From: Salipiger thiooxidans | Lineage (GTDB): Bacteria; Pseudomonadota; Alphaproteobacteria; Rhodobacterales; Rhodobacteraceae | Length of the DNA: 64,000 nucleotides | Direction: 5' to 3' | Assembly (NCBI RefSeq): GCF_900102075.1 | Contig: NZ_FNAV01000014.1 | Span: forward strand, 1 to 64,000 | In this document: positions 51,717 through 60,689 of the stretch, in pieces | Numbering within the stretch: the stretch's first letter is position 1 | How the letters are laid out: each line of letters starts with the position of its first letter | Notes under the pieces: model-generated | The model's input: the letters and a program-made list of their open reading frames with translations, nothing else | Database searches by the model: none | What the model was told of the DNA's origin: nothing | Translations under genes and position numbers: made by a program

Positions 51717-52997
51717 TCAGTAGACGAGGTTCACCAGTGCCAGCGAGATGCCGGGGAAGTAGGTGCAGATGATCAGCAACGCGAGCAGCGCGCCGATGAA
51801 GGGCAGGTTCGCCTTGGTCGTGGCCCAGATGTCGGCGCGTGCGATCGAGCAGGCCGCGATGAGCACCGAGGCAACCGGGGGCGTCTGCTGCCCGATGGCG
51901 AGGTTCAGCGTCACCACGAGGCCGAAGTGCACCGGGTCGATGCCCGCGGCGAGCACCATCGGCATGACGATGGGCACCACGAGGATGATCGCCGCGGCCG
52001 AGTGCAGGAACATGCCAAGCGCGAGGAAGGCGAAGTTGAGCATCAGCAGAATGAGGTACTTGTTTTCGGTCACGCCGCCGATGGCCTGCGCCAGCTGCTG
52101 CGGAAGCTGTGCCTCGGTCAGGAAACCGCCGATCAGGTACGACGCCGCCACCAGCAGCATCACCACCGCGGTCTGCAGCCCGCTGTCGACCAGCGCCTTG
52201 TAGAGCGCCTTGATGTCGAACTCGCGGTAGATCACGCCCGAGATGAACAGTGCCGCCACCACCGCGAGGCCCGCACCTTCGGTCGCGGTCACGATGCCGC
52301 CGAAGATGCCGCCGAGGATGATGACGGGCAGCATCAGCGCCCAGCCCGCTTCCTTCAGCTTCACCCAGACGTTGCGGGCGCTGAAGCGCTCTTCCACGGG
52401 GAAGTTGTAGCGCCGGGCTTGGATGTAGGCCGCGATGGCAAGGCAGATGGCACCGACGATGCCGGGGCCGAAGCCCGCGACGAACATCTTCACCACCGAT
52501 TGCTGTGCCATCACCGCGTAGAGGATCATCGGGATCGACGGCGGCAGGATGATCGCGAGGCTCGAGGCCGAGGAACAGATCGCCGCAGAGAACTCCTTGG
52601 AATAGCCCTTCTTGCGCATCGCCGGGATCAGGATCGAGCCAAGCGCCGCGACGCCCGCGACCGCAGAACCCGAGATCTCGGCAAAGAACATCGACGCGCC
52701 GATGCAGACGAACGAAAGCCCGCCGCGGATGAAGCCCACGAGCGCCGAGGCGAGACCGATCAGCCGCTTCGAGATCGACGAGGCGTTCATGATGGCGCCC
52801 GCCAGCACGAAGAGCGGGATCGCCAGCAGCGGGAAGCTCGAGGCACCCTCGAACATGGTGAGCGCGAGGTTGGGCAGCATGTCCGCCCCCTGCACCGTCA
52901 CCACCGCCGCGATGGCGACCAGACCCAGCGCCACGGCGATGGGCACGTTCAGAAGCGAGAGGCCGAAGAGCCCGAAAAGCATGTAGCCGATGGTCAT
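51717..52997 (-). CDS. TRAP transporter large permease DctM
   Basis: A 426-residue membrane protein with about 12 hydrophobic segments. EGASSFPLLAIPLFVLAGAI (N-terminal half) and ASSLAIILPPSIPMILYAVM are DctM landmarks, with NLAIGQQTPPVASVLIAACS near the C-terminus. It overlaps dctQ by 4 bp and lies 49 bp ahead of the CoA-transferase. Confidence 0.93.
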   Translation of the reverse strand: MTIGYMLFGLFGLSLLNVPIAVALGLVAIAAVVTVQGADMLPNLALTMFEGASSFPLLAIPLFVLAGAIMNASSISKRLIGLASALVGFIRGGLSFVCIGASMFFAEISGSAVAGVAALGSILIPAMRKKGYSKEFSAAICSSASSLAIILPPSIPMILYAVMAQQSVVKMFVAGFGPGIVGAICLAIAAYIQARRYNFPVEERFSARNVWVKLKEAGWALMLPVIILGGIFGGIVTATEGAGLAVVAALFISGVIYREFDIKALYKALVDSGLQTAVVMLLVAASYLIGGFLTEAQLPQQLAQAIGGVTENKYLILLMLNFAFLALGMFLHSAAAIILVVPIVMPMVLAAGIDPVHFGLVVTLNLAIGQQTPPVASVLIAACSIARADIWATTKANLPFIGALLALLIICTYFPGISLALVNLVY

Positions 52998-53596
52998 GAC
53001 GCGTCTCCGAGGCGCGGTTCGCCGTGGGCGGCGCGGTGGGTCTCGTGGGCGGGGCCCTCGTCCTGCTCGGCCTCGAGCTCAGCCAGCGCCTCGCGCACCT
53101 CGTGGTCGACGAAGCCCGAGCCGCGGGCATCGCGCATCACTTCCGGCAGGCGCAAGGCCTCGGCCAGCATGAAGAGCACGGCCCCGAGTGGGATGATCGA
53201 CTGGGTGAGCTGCACCGAGACCGCCGGCAGCGTCACCAGGGTCATGCCCTCGAGAATGAGCAGCACTTCGAGCCCGGCATAGGCCATGAGGCCGAAGAAC
53301 AGGAAGACGCAGGCCTCGGAGAACACCGTGGCGGCGACGCGCATGTTGGGCGGAAGCGCGTTGACGACGCCGGGAAAGCCGATGTGCGCGCCCTTCAGCG
53401 CGGCGAGCGCGCTGCCGAAGTAGGTCATCCAGACCAGGCCGATGGAGGCGACCTCGTCATACCAGACCAGCGGGCTGCCGGCGTAGCGGAAGAGGGTTCC
53501 GCAGACGATAAGGATGGTCAGGGCCGCGACGATGGCGGCCGTGATCACCTCGAGCAGGGTTTCGAACCCCTGTCTCAGGCTGTTGAGCGATAGCAT
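52994..53596 (-). CDS. TRAP transporter small permease DctQ
   Basis: A 200-residue protein with four hydrophobic segments and the DctQ block SPLVWYDEVASIGLVWMTYF. The C-terminal tail of about 40 residues is unusually acidic and His-rich (DEGPAHETHRAAHGEPR), which is not seen in the other two DctQ proteins of the window. The gene follows dctP by 72 bp and is coupled to dctM. Confidence 0.88.
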   Translation of the reverse strand: MLSLNSLRQGFETLLEVITAAIVAALTILIVCGTLFRYAGSPLVWYDEVASIGLVWMTYFGSALAALKGAHIGFPGVVNALPPNMRVAATVFSEACVFLFFGLMAYAGLEVLLILEGMTLVTLPAVSVQLTQSIIPLGAVLFMLAEALRLPEVMRDARGSGFVDHEVREALAELEAEQDEGPAHETHRAAHGEPRLGDAS

Positions 53597-53668
53597 GTGT
53601 CTCTCCGGGGGAATTCGCTACGTGCCACGGGGCCGGCACCCCTCGGCGCCGGCCCCGCGACGTCAGGC

Positions 53669-54652
53669 TCAGTTCGTGGCGGGGGCGAGGTTGCGGGCCT
53701 GTTCGACCAGCTCGGCACCACCTTCGACGCTGTTGGCGAACTCCTCGTAGACCGGGGCCGAGGCGTCGATGAAGGCCTGCAGGTCGACCTCGTTCACCTC
53801 CATGCCCGCTTCCTTGAGCTTGCCGAGCAGCTCGGTGTCGAGGCGGGCGGCGATCTCGTAGACCACCGGCTGCATCTCCTGCGCGGTCTCGGTCAGGATC
53901 TGCTGCACCTCGGGCGAGAATTTCGAGAACGACCGGCCGGCGGTCACGTAGCCCGGCGTGTAGACGTGGTTGCTGATCGAGAGGTACTTCTGCACCTCGT
54001 AGAAGCGCGCCGGGTAGATCTGGGCGTAGGGGTTCTCCTGCCCGTCCATCACGCCGGTCTGCAGGCCCACGAACACCTCGGAGAAGGCCATCGGGCTGGG
54101 GCTCGCGCCGTAGCTCTCGAACATCTTCACGCGCCATTCGCTGCCCGGAACGCGCAGCTTGATGCCCTTGAGGTCGGCGGGCGTGACAATGGGCCGGCGG
54201 TTGTTGGTGATCTGGCGGAAGCCGTTCTCCCAGACGCCGATGACGTGGTAGCCGGCCTCTTCGGCCTTGGGCACAAGCGTCGGCATCACGATCTCTTCGC
54301 TGATCCTGGCCATGTGCTCGCGGCTCTGCACGAGATAGGGCATCTCGAAGAGCCCGAACTCGGAGACCATCGTGGACATGATGCTCGACGGCAGCGCCAG
54401 GTCGACGGTGCCGAGCTTCAGTTTCTGCAGCATTGCCTTGTCATTGCCGAGCTGGCTCGAGCCGTAGACGATGACCTTGCCCTGATCGCCGAGCTTCTCG
54501 TTGGCGCGCTTGGCGAACTCGGTGGCGCTGAGGTCCATCAGCGAGCCCGGCTCACCCACGTGCCCGAACTTGATCTCGGTCTGGGCCGCGGCGGCTGTTG
54601 CAAGGCCGAGGCTGGCCACGAGGGCTCCGACCAGCAGGTTACGACGTTTCAT
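53669..54652 (-). CDS. TRAP transporter substrate-binding protein DctP
   Basis: A 327-residue receptor with a Sec signal (MKRRNLLVGALVASLGL, cleavage near AAAQ). KLRVPGSEWRVKMFESYGAS carries the ligand-binding Arg, and VGLQTGVMDGQENPYAQI and VQKYLSISNHVYTPGY are typical of the dicarboxylate-type DctP group. The start is ATG 54652 with GGGAGGAG upstream. It is the first gene of the leftward operon dctPQM, CoA-transferase, enoyl-CoA hydratase; the ligand is thus probably a short carboxylic acid. Confidence 0.92.
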   Translation of the reverse strand: MKRRNLLVGALVASLGLATAAAAQTEIKFGHVGEPGSLMDLSATEFAKRANEKLGDQGKVIVYGSSQLGNDKAMLQKLKLGTVDLALPSSIMSTMVSEFGLFEMPYLVQSREHMARISEEIVMPTLVPKAEEAGYHVIGVWENGFRQITNNRRPIVTPADLKGIKLRVPGSEWRVKMFESYGASPSPMAFSEVFVGLQTGVMDGQENPYAQIYPARFYEVQKYLSISNHVYTPGYVTAGRSFSKFSPEVQQILTETAQEMQPVVYEIAARLDTELLGKLKEAGMEVNEVDLQAFIDASAPVYEEFANSVEGGAELVEQARNLAPATN

Positions 54653-55090
54653 GACTTTCTCCTCCCATGGATGCGGTCTTTCACCGCGCAGGACGCCAGT
54701 GCGCAGCCCTGCAACGAAGGCGTGCGCGGTCTGTGCCGCCTGTGGCGACACATGCCCCGAACCGGGCGGCGTCTTGCCCGACCCCGGGGCAGAACTCGAA
54801 TGATGTGCAACGGCAGGCGTGCCGTCACAGGCACCGGAACGTCAGCCGCCCCGGCGAGTCTTCACATGAAATGTGCAGTTGCCTCTCGGCGCCGCGGGAT
54901 GCGGCGTCCGGTCTTCTCTCCCGTTCGCTCCGGATGGACTCACTCCTCTTGTTCGCCCTCCGAATTGCATTCTGAATATTGTATTAAGTATGTATTGGTC
55001 AACTGAAACTTGACCGCCCCTGCCCCACAGCCTTCGCTGCGACCGTTTCTCCGGCGCGTCGTTGACGTCGGAAGGGGGGGTCAGGACGGC
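54653..55090 (-). promoter_or_regulatory. 438-bp intergenic region with promoter of the dctPQM-CoA-transferase operon
   Basis: No gene is visible. On the minus strand TTGACC (complement of 54997-55002) and TATTCA (complement of 54973-54978), 18 bp apart, form a fair sigma-70-type promoter in a strikingly AT-rich patch (54960-55010). The leader would be about 310 nt. The patch contains TTGTATTAAGTATGTATTG, which could bind a regulator; no GntR gene is adjacent to this operon. Confidence 0.45.
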
Positions 55091-55783
55091 TCAGCCGTCG
55101 CGCACGGCCAGCGCGCTCAGCGAGAACCAGCGCGAGAAGGCCGCCACGTGCGGCCGGTCGCCTTCGAGCACGATGTCGCGCCCGCGGAGCGCCGCCTCCA
55201 GCGGCAGGTGGCCGAGCCAGATCCGCGTCATCGTGCGGATCCCGGCGGTGACCGTCAGGTCGGTGTCATAGCCCGGGTCGCGCAGGCAGATCTCGACCTC
55301 GCCGTCGCGGAACAGCAGCCAGAAGCGGGACGTCCGGGCGGGCACGCCGAGGAAATGGAAGCAGACCGTGAACTGCCGGTCGGTCGGGATGCCCTCGTGC
55401 GTGGCGCGGCGCCGGATGTTCCACATCAACAGGTCGGGATCGAGATTCTCGTCTTTCGTCATGTCGTCGCGGCTGTGGGCCTGTGCCCAGCGGCCCATGC
55501 TCTCGAGCACCGGGAACAGCGCGCGGCCGGCCTCGGTCAGGCCGTAGACGTTGCCCTTGCCAGTTTCGGCGGGGATGCAGGTGACGATGCCGCCCTGCTC
55601 GAGCTCCTTCAGGCGCTGGGACAGCAGGGCGCTGGAGATCCGGGGCAGGCCCCGGCGCAGATCGGCGTAGCGGCTGCTGCCGAAGTAGAGCTCGCGCACG
55701 ATGAGCGGGGTCCAGCGCGTGGTGAGCACCTCGGACGCCCGCGCGATCGGGCAGAACTGACCGTATCCCTGACGTGTGCCCAT
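55091..55783 (-). CDS. HxlR family transcriptional regulator with C-terminal sterol-carrier-like domain
   Basis: A 230-residue regulator. The N-terminal HxlR winged helix starts FCPIARASEVLTTRWTPLIV, continues FSSRYADLRRGLPRISSALL-like sequence (about residues 35-55) and EQGGIVTCIPAETGKGNVYG. The C-terminal about 110 residues (DRQFTVCFHFLGVPARTSRF and onward) resemble the SCP2-like domain often attached to HxlR proteins. It is divergent from the methyltransferase gene with 140 bp between, its likely target. Inducer unknown. Confidence 0.85.
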   Translation of the reverse strand: MGTRQGYGQFCPIARASEVLTTRWTPLIVRELYFGSSRYADLRRGLPRISSALLSQRLKELEQGGIVTCIPAETGKGNVYGLTEAGRALFPVLESMGRWAQAHSRDDMTKDENLDPDLLMWNIRRRATHEGIPTDRQFTVCFHFLGVPARTSRFWLLFRDGEVEICLRDPGYDTDLTVTAGIRTMTRIWLGHLPLEAALRGRDIVLEGDRPHVAAFSRWFSLSALAVRDG

Positions 55784-55923
55784 GTGTCGAAGGCTACCGT
55801 GGCACCCGGCCGACGCTCAACTTCATTTTCTGAACTTGATCGGGTTTTGTCCCGGGCGACAATGGGGCCTCCATTTGGGCCGGGCCAGCGACGGGCCCGG
55901 CACGGGCAAGGGAGGGGACGACC

Positions 55924-56724
55924 ATGGACACCGACACCAAGTTCGACGCCTGGACGGCGGGGCAGAGCTACGAGCATTACATGGGCCGCTGGAGCCGCCT
56001 CGTCGCGGCGCGGTTCCTCGACTGGCTCGAGGCGCCGGAGGGCGCCGACTGGCTCGAGCTCGGCTGCGGGACGGGGGCGCTGACCTCTGCCATCCTCGAG
56101 CGGTGCGCGCCGCGGACGATCCTCGCGACCGACGCCTCGGCCGCGTTCGTCGCCCACGCGCGGCAGGCCATCGACGACCCGCGCGCACGCTTCGAGACCG
56201 CCGCGGCGCAAGAGCTGCCCGCAGGGGATGGCAGCGTCGACGTGGTGACCTCGGGGCTGGTGCTGAACTTCGTGCCGGATCGCGTGGCGGGTCTGGCCGA
56301 GATGCTGCGGGTTCTGCGCCCGGGCGGGCTGCTCTCGTTCTATGTCTGGGACTACCCGGGCGGCGGCATCGGCTTCATCGACGCCTTCTGGAAGGCCGCC
56401 GCCGCGCTCGATCCCAAGGCCGCGGAGCTCGACGAGGGGGCGCGCTTCCCCTTCTGCAACGCCGACGGGCTGGCGGCGCTCTGCTCCGACGCGGGCATCG
56501 GGGACGCCGAGATCACCGTCATCGAGATCGATACGCCCTTTCCCGGGTTCGAAGCCTTCTGGCAGCCCTTCACCCTCGGCGCCGGCCCCGCGCCCGGCTA
56601 TTGCCTCAGCCTGCCGGAAGAGGACCGCAGGGCGCTGAAATCGCTGTTGGAAAGCCAGCTGGGACCGGAAGGGTCTGTGGCCCTGCGCGCCCGGGCCTGG
56701 GCGGTGAAGGCGCGGCGCCCGTGA
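55924..56724 (+). CDS. class I SAM-dependent methyltransferase
   Basis: A 266-residue methyltransferase. Motif I is WLELGCGTGALTSAIL (about 41-56), followed by ILATDASAAFVAHARQ (motif II) and VVTSGLVLNFVPDR (motif IV region), then LRVLRPGGLLSFYVWDY (motif V/VI). The substrate cannot be told from sequence. GGGAGGGG precedes ATG 55924. It is divergent from the HxlR gene and may be under its control. Confidence 0.88.
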   Translation: MDTDTKFDAWTAGQSYEHYMGRWSRLVAARFLDWLEAPEGADWLELGCGTGALTSAILERCAPRTILATDASAAFVAHARQAIDDPRARFETAAAQELPAGDGSVDVVTSGLVLNFVPDRVAGLAEMLRVLRPGGLLSFYVWDYPGGGIGFIDAFWKAAAALDPKAAELDEGARFPFCNADGLAALCSDAGIGDAEITVIEIDTPFPGFEAFWQPFTLGAGPAPGYCLSLPEEDRRALKSLLESQLGPEGSVALRARAWAVKARRP

Positions 56725-56874
56725 CGCGCCCGCGCTGGTGCAGCCTGCCGGGCTCCGCTCATCCAAGGCGCCGGCCTTGCCAGATGCGGCCATCGGGGCG
56801 ATCCTGAAGGGACTCAGGGCCCGCCGTGCCGGAGGAGCGCACCCGGGCCCGCATGGGCCAGGGAGGGCGCCGGA

Positions 56875-57195
56875 ATGACCGTCTATTTTCTTGTCGACAT
56901 CAGGGATGTGAGCAACACGGAGAAGCTCGCCGAATACCGCGCAGGCGTGCTTGCCACCGTCGAGGCGCATGGCGGGCGATACCTCGTGCTGGGCGGGCCC
57001 GCAGACGTGGTCGAGGGGACATGGAGAATCGGCACGCCGGTGTTGCTCGAGTTCCCGTCGCGGATCGCCTTCGACGGCTGGTACCATTCCGAGGAATACG
57101 CGCCGTTGCGCAAGCTGCGCCTCGACGCGACCTCGGGCGCCGCGCTCTGGATCGAGGGCTGCAAGCACCCGCCCGCCGCGCTTCTGCCGGGCTAG
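56875..57195 (+). CDS. DUF1330 domain protein
   Basis: A 106-residue ferredoxin-like-fold protein of the DUF1330 family. It starts MTVYFLVDIRDVSNTEKLAE and contains HGGRYLVLGGPADVVEG and LLEFPSRIAFDGWYHSEEYA, in the family order. Function is unknown in the family. It ends 7 bp before the remains of an IS3-family element. Confidence 0.85.
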   Translation: MTVYFLVDIRDVSNTEKLAEYRAGVLATVEAHGGRYLVLGGPADVVEGTWRIGTPVLLEFPSRIAFDGWYHSEEYAPLRKLRLDATSGAALWIEGCKHPPAALLPG

Positions 57196-57225
57196 GCTCA
57201 GCATGGATCGCGCTGGCAAGCAGTC

Positions 57226-57459
57226 ATGTCGATTACCGCGAAGATCGGCAGTGCGCCGCAGACCCTGAACGAGTGGGTCAAGAAGGCCGAGGTCGACAGC
57301 GGCAAGCGCGCGGGCATCCCGCCCGACATGGCAGAGAAGATGAAGGCGCTGGAACGGGAGAACCGGGAGCTGCGCCAGGCAAACGAGATCTTGCGCAAGG
57401 CGAGCGCATATTTTGCGATGATCGAAGGCAGCAGCGGCATCGCTTCGAGCGCTGCCTGA
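57226..57459 (+). pseudogene. IS3-family orfA, 5-prime truncated and 3-prime altered
   Basis: The frame is recognisable from HGSRWQAV just upstream of 57226, then [20 protein letters not shown] and the leucine-zipper part [20 protein letters not shown], ending ASAYFAM before the expected ...ELDRR tail degenerates. The N-terminal helix-turn-helix start is lost. Confidence 0.8.
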
Positions 57460-57539
57460 AATGCTCGACCGCCGGTCGAAGTGATGGTCGGGTTCCGCCA
57501 TTGCCGGCAGGCGTTTGCTTGCAAACGCCGAGAGGGACG

Positions 57540-58077
57540 ATCAGCGTGAGGCGCACGGGGTCGAGCCGATCTGCAGAGTTCTGCCGATCGCCCCATCCAC
57601 CTACTACGATCACCTGGCGAGGCGGGCAGGCCCTCACCTTTTGTCATCGACGCCTACGCACGCCGGATCGTCGGTTGGCGGGCGAGCCAGACCGCGCGCC
57701 CAGGCTTTGTGCTCGATGCCCTCGAACAGGCTGTCTATGATCGCCGCCCGGTCAAGGGCGCGGGGCTCGTCCACCATTCCGACCGCGGGTCGCAATACCT
57801 GTCCATTCGCTACCCCGAGCGGCTGGGCGAGGCCGGCATCGAACCATCCGTGGGAAGCGTCGGCGACAGCTACGACAACGCGTTGGCCGAGACGATCAAC
57901 GGCCTGTTCAAGGCCGAGGTCATCCACCGTCGTGGGCCGTGGCGCAACGTCGAGGCCGTCGAATATGCCACCCTCGAATGGGTCGACTGGTTCAACAACC
58001 GCCGCTTGCTCGAGCCGATCGGCGGAAGCAGAGGCAAACTTCTACGCCGCTCTGGAAACTGAAGACATAGCCGCGTA
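57540..58077 (+). pseudogene. IS3-family orfB (DDE transposase) with internal deletion
   Basis: The beginning ([29 protein letters not shown]) is joined at about 57632 to the second half ([16 protein letters not shown]). About 110 codons, including the first catalytic Asp, are therefore missing. The second Asp (HHSDRGSQYLS) and the Glu (NALAETINGLFKAEVIH) remain. A further small deletion after RRLLEPIGG shifts the frame before EANFYAALETE. Confidence 0.85.
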
Positions 58078-58153
58078 ACTAACCCAAATCAGCCTCCGGA
58101 AAACCCGGCGCGGTTCACTTTGCGGAGAATTGGACGGTTATGTAAAAGGCTCC

Positions 58154-58597
58154 ATGCTTACTTTCAGACCCTCAACAGATCAGGACTTACCGCGCGTCAT
58201 GGAGATATGGCGCCGGGCGGTCGACGCCACTCATCACTTCCTTGCGCCCGTCGACAGCTCTGCCATTGAGGCCAAGCTTATGGAGCTCTTCCCACAGCTG
58301 AGCCTGCAACTTGCGGTCGGTGCCGACGACACGCCGCAGGGGTTCATGTTCGTGCATGACGGGCACCTCGAGGCACTGTTTATTGACCCGGATCAACATG
58401 GAAAGGGGATCGGCAAAGCCTTCATATCGCGAGCCATCGCCGCCCATCCTGAGCTGACAACCGATGTGAACGAACAAAACCCAGAGGCGCTCGCGTTCTA
58501 TGAGCATGTCGGTTTCGTCCGCACCGGAACGTCTTCCCATGATGGTCAGGGGAGGCCTTATCCACTCATACATTTGCGGCATCAGTCACAAATGTGA
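58154..58597 (+). CDS. GNAT family N-acetyltransferase (YjaB-like)
   Basis: A 147-residue GNAT acetyltransferase, the same length as E. coli YjaB. It starts MLTFRPSTDQDLPRVMEIWR. The acetyl-CoA motif A is LEALFIDPDQHGKGIGKAFI with the Q/RxxGxG loop as QHGKGIG. Motif B contains VNEQNPEALAFYEHVGFVRT. ATG 58154 is where the family begins; the frame extends 8 codons upstream towards the IS end. Substrate unknown. The lower GC than the neighbours suggests a separate origin. Confidence 0.88.
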   Translation: MLTFRPSTDQDLPRVMEIWRRAVDATHHFLAPVDSSAIEAKLMELFPQLSLQLAVGADDTPQGFMFVHDGHLEALFIDPDQHGKGIGKAFISRAIAAHPELTTDVNEQNPEALAFYEHVGFVRTGTSSHDGQGRPYPLIHLRHQSQM

Positions 58598-58938
58598 GCG
58601 GCGGCCCCGTCGCCTTGCTGTCGGACACTGCGTTTCTCGTCCTCGTGTGGCGAATGACGGGAAGGTCCGCACTGCCGACCTTGGGTCGTTGGAAATGCTG
58701 CGGCGTGGATGAATGGCCGCTTCGGCGACGCTGCGCTGCGGTACAGGCGGTTGCTTCGGACGGCCGAATTGGGCCGACACCAGGCATGTCTGTAACGCTG
58801 AAGATGTTAGGCCCGGCAGATAGGCCGCCGGTATGCAGCGCCTTTGCGCCGCGTGATTACCTTGGCCTCTTTTCAGCTCTCAACGCTGTCGATGGAGCAT
58901 GATGGAGCCCACGGCAAGAGAGAGGCCAAAGTAATCAC
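58598..58938. repeat. 341-bp gap with an 18-bp imperfect inverted repeat
   Basis: No gene with recognisable features. At its end, 58853-58870 and 58921-58938 form an inverted repeat with 17 of 18 positions matching (GTGATTAC.TTGGCCTCT), 50 bp apart, and the right arm abuts the stop codon of the VOC gene. It may be the scar of a small mobile element or a terminator-like structure; no T-run is present. Confidence 0.5.
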
Positions 58939-59343
58939 TCACGGTACTTTCTGCGTGTCATGGAAAAAGGGGTCGTCGGCGTTCTTCAGGCTACAGACAT
59001 TTCCGTCTGGATCGGTAAAGGAACCAGTGACGCCCCAGCTGTGATGCTTCGTTTCAACATCGATGCCCTGGGCCTCTAACATGATCGCTGCCGCGGCGAC
59101 GTCAGGGACATTGAATCGTATGACGGTCGGGTTCTCGGACCGGTTCTTCCGTCGGTCTTGGGCGGCGCCTCCGCTCTCGATCATGAGGTACGCGGCCCCG
59201 AAGCGGAGGCAGCAAAGCCCCTCTTTCTCGTACCACAAAGGTAGGCCGAGCTTTTCACGATAGAACGCGACGCATTCGTCAAACTTCTCGGTAAACAGTA
59301 TGACCCCGTAGCATTCCACTTGACCTGCCAGCGTTTCGTTCAT
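58939..59343 (-). CDS. glyoxalase/VOC family protein
   Basis: A 134-residue single VOC domain built of two beta-alpha-beta-beta-beta units. VILFTEKFDECVAFYREKLG opens the first unit, and GSFTDPDGNVCSL ends the second, with the usual metal-site region. Such proteins include glyoxalases, dioxygenases and antibiotic-binding proteins; the function is not assignable. The start is ATG 59343; an in-frame TTG at 59358 is possible but has poorly spaced Shine-Dalgarno sequence. Base composition is less GC-rich than the surrounding genes. Confidence 0.85.
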   Translation of the reverse strand: MNETLAGQVECYGVILFTEKFDECVAFYREKLGLPLWYEKEGLCCLRFGAAYLMIESGGAAQDRRKNRSENPTVIRFNVPDVAAAAIMLEAQGIDVETKHHSWGVTGSFTDPDGNVCSLKNADDPFFHDTQKVP

Positions 59344-59988
59344 CGCAACCAATCCCAAGCTCCTGAAAGAACCCGCTCACCTCGTGAGTTCAGGTCCGGA
59401 ATGAACCCGTGCCAGTACGGGCAACCTGACGCGTTTGCTATCTGACGACGTATTCGAGCACGAGACAACCAATGCGCCCACCATCAGCATTTTTCGCCCG
59501 CAAAGACGGCGCGATAGGCAGCTGATGCTCACCACGAACGCCAACTCGGCGATTGAACAGAAACCAGCAGCTTGGACTTCCGCAACTTGAACGGGTCCCA
59601 CTTGGCGGAAACCGCCACGCAGGTGTATACCAACCCATGTGACTCTCATCGTTTGAGAAATCCCCAAGTGGGACGGCTGATGGAAAAGTGGGCGGGGTGG
59701 GTCCCAGTTCCTGGACATCGCGAACGCCTCAAACGGGCCCTTCAACGCCCTCTCCAGAGCCCCTTAAACGCTAATTCACAAGGGCTTGCGCAACCCTGCC
59801 CACGACGCCCCGAAATGTCGGCCGAACAGCCCAGATCGCCTCATTCGGCCCAGTTTGCCGCCCTGCTGTAAAACTCGATCGACCTTGCGACGCCCCCGGC
59901 GCCCCCCCCTCAGCGCCTTGATTTCATAGCCTTTCGGCGTCCTCCGGGAACCTCGGGCCTCTTACGGTATCCACTGTAATAATGAGTG
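59344..59988. other. 645-bp region without supportable gene
   Basis: Open frames exist on both strands but none shows a family motif, and the base composition is lower in GC than the rest. GGTCCCACTTGGCGG (59595-59609) and AAGTGGGAC (59664-59672) form a weak inverted repeat. The region lies between the VOC gene and an ABC-ATPase fragment and looks like eroded DNA. Confidence 0.35.
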
Positions 59989-60150
59989 TCATCCAACACC
60001 CGCGATCCTCCGCAGCAGGGGGGACGTGCCGCAGACCGAGGGGCTGACGAGGACCACGAACTCACTGTCGATGAGGTTCAGGTCAATGTCGTGCAGGATC
60101 CGGGTCTCGCCGAAGTCCTTGTGAAGGTTGGCAATCGTCAGGTTAGCCAT
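59989..60150 (-). pseudogene. ABC transporter ATPase (MalK/UgpC type), N-terminal fragment with broken Walker A
   Basis: From ATG 60150 the minus strand reads 53 codons, MANLTIANLHKDFGETRILH then DIDLNLIDSEFVVLVSPS. The expected Walker A GPSGCGKST reads SPSVCGTSP, which loses the catalytic Lys, and a stop follows RRIAGVG. Only the first sixth of a sugar-type ATPase remains and it cannot bind ATP. Confidence 0.85.
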
Positions 60151-60689
60151 GAGATGGCTCCCGCGGTCTTGAAGGTCTTGGTGCCGGCCACGACGCCGCG
60201 CCCGGAGATCTCGGGCAGGACGGGCGGCGGGCAGCAGCATGGGGAAGAAGAAGCCCCCGGCCGAGACCGCCCTGCCCTGCTATCTGCGCGCCTGAAGCTG
60301 TCCGTGGTCGCCGTGCAATCCCCGTCTCGCGCCTGTCCCGGCCCCCGGTCAGTGTGATCCGCGCGGACTGTCATTGGCCCGCGGGGTGCGCCGGCCGCGT
60401 CATGTCTCTGCGTGGTAAACCTGCGGCTTGCATGGATTTCTTGACCGGACGCGCCTCATTCCTGACGCTTGGTCACATCCGGGCGTTGGCGATTGGCAGA
60501 AGATGTGCCCGCCTCAGACCTTTTCCCGGACACGAGCAAACGCGGCGCCGCTGCCGCATCCGGCGAGACAAACAGGCCGTGGCGAAGCAAGCGCAACTGA
60601 TCACATCCGTAGGCTCCGGCTTCGACGACTATCTCCCGGCCTTTGGCGGTGAGCTGTCCCGCAGGCCGCAGTGTTCCGACACCGGGTGT
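60151..60689. other. about 540-bp region without supportable gene
   Basis: Immediately upstream (minus strand) of the ABC-ATPase fragment a frame ends in PEISGRGVVAGTKTFKTAG, which may be the tail of a lost upstream gene but is not identifiable. Nothing else is recognisable on either strand. Confidence 0.3.

Larger units (their letters stand above)
57202..58118 (+). mobile_element. eroded IS3-family (IS51-group-like) element
   Basis: Both transposase genes are present only in part. The left end and about 30 codons of orfA are missing, orfB has lost a large central part, and the right end (AAACCCGGCGCGGTTCA, ending near 58118) is recognisable. It cannot move by itself. It separates the DUF1330 and GNAT genes. 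Confidence 0.8.

Noticed and set aside
59377-59745. A 122-codon minus-strand frame in the gene-poor region
   Set aside because: No family motif, poor ribosome site and atypical composition; not supportable as a gene.
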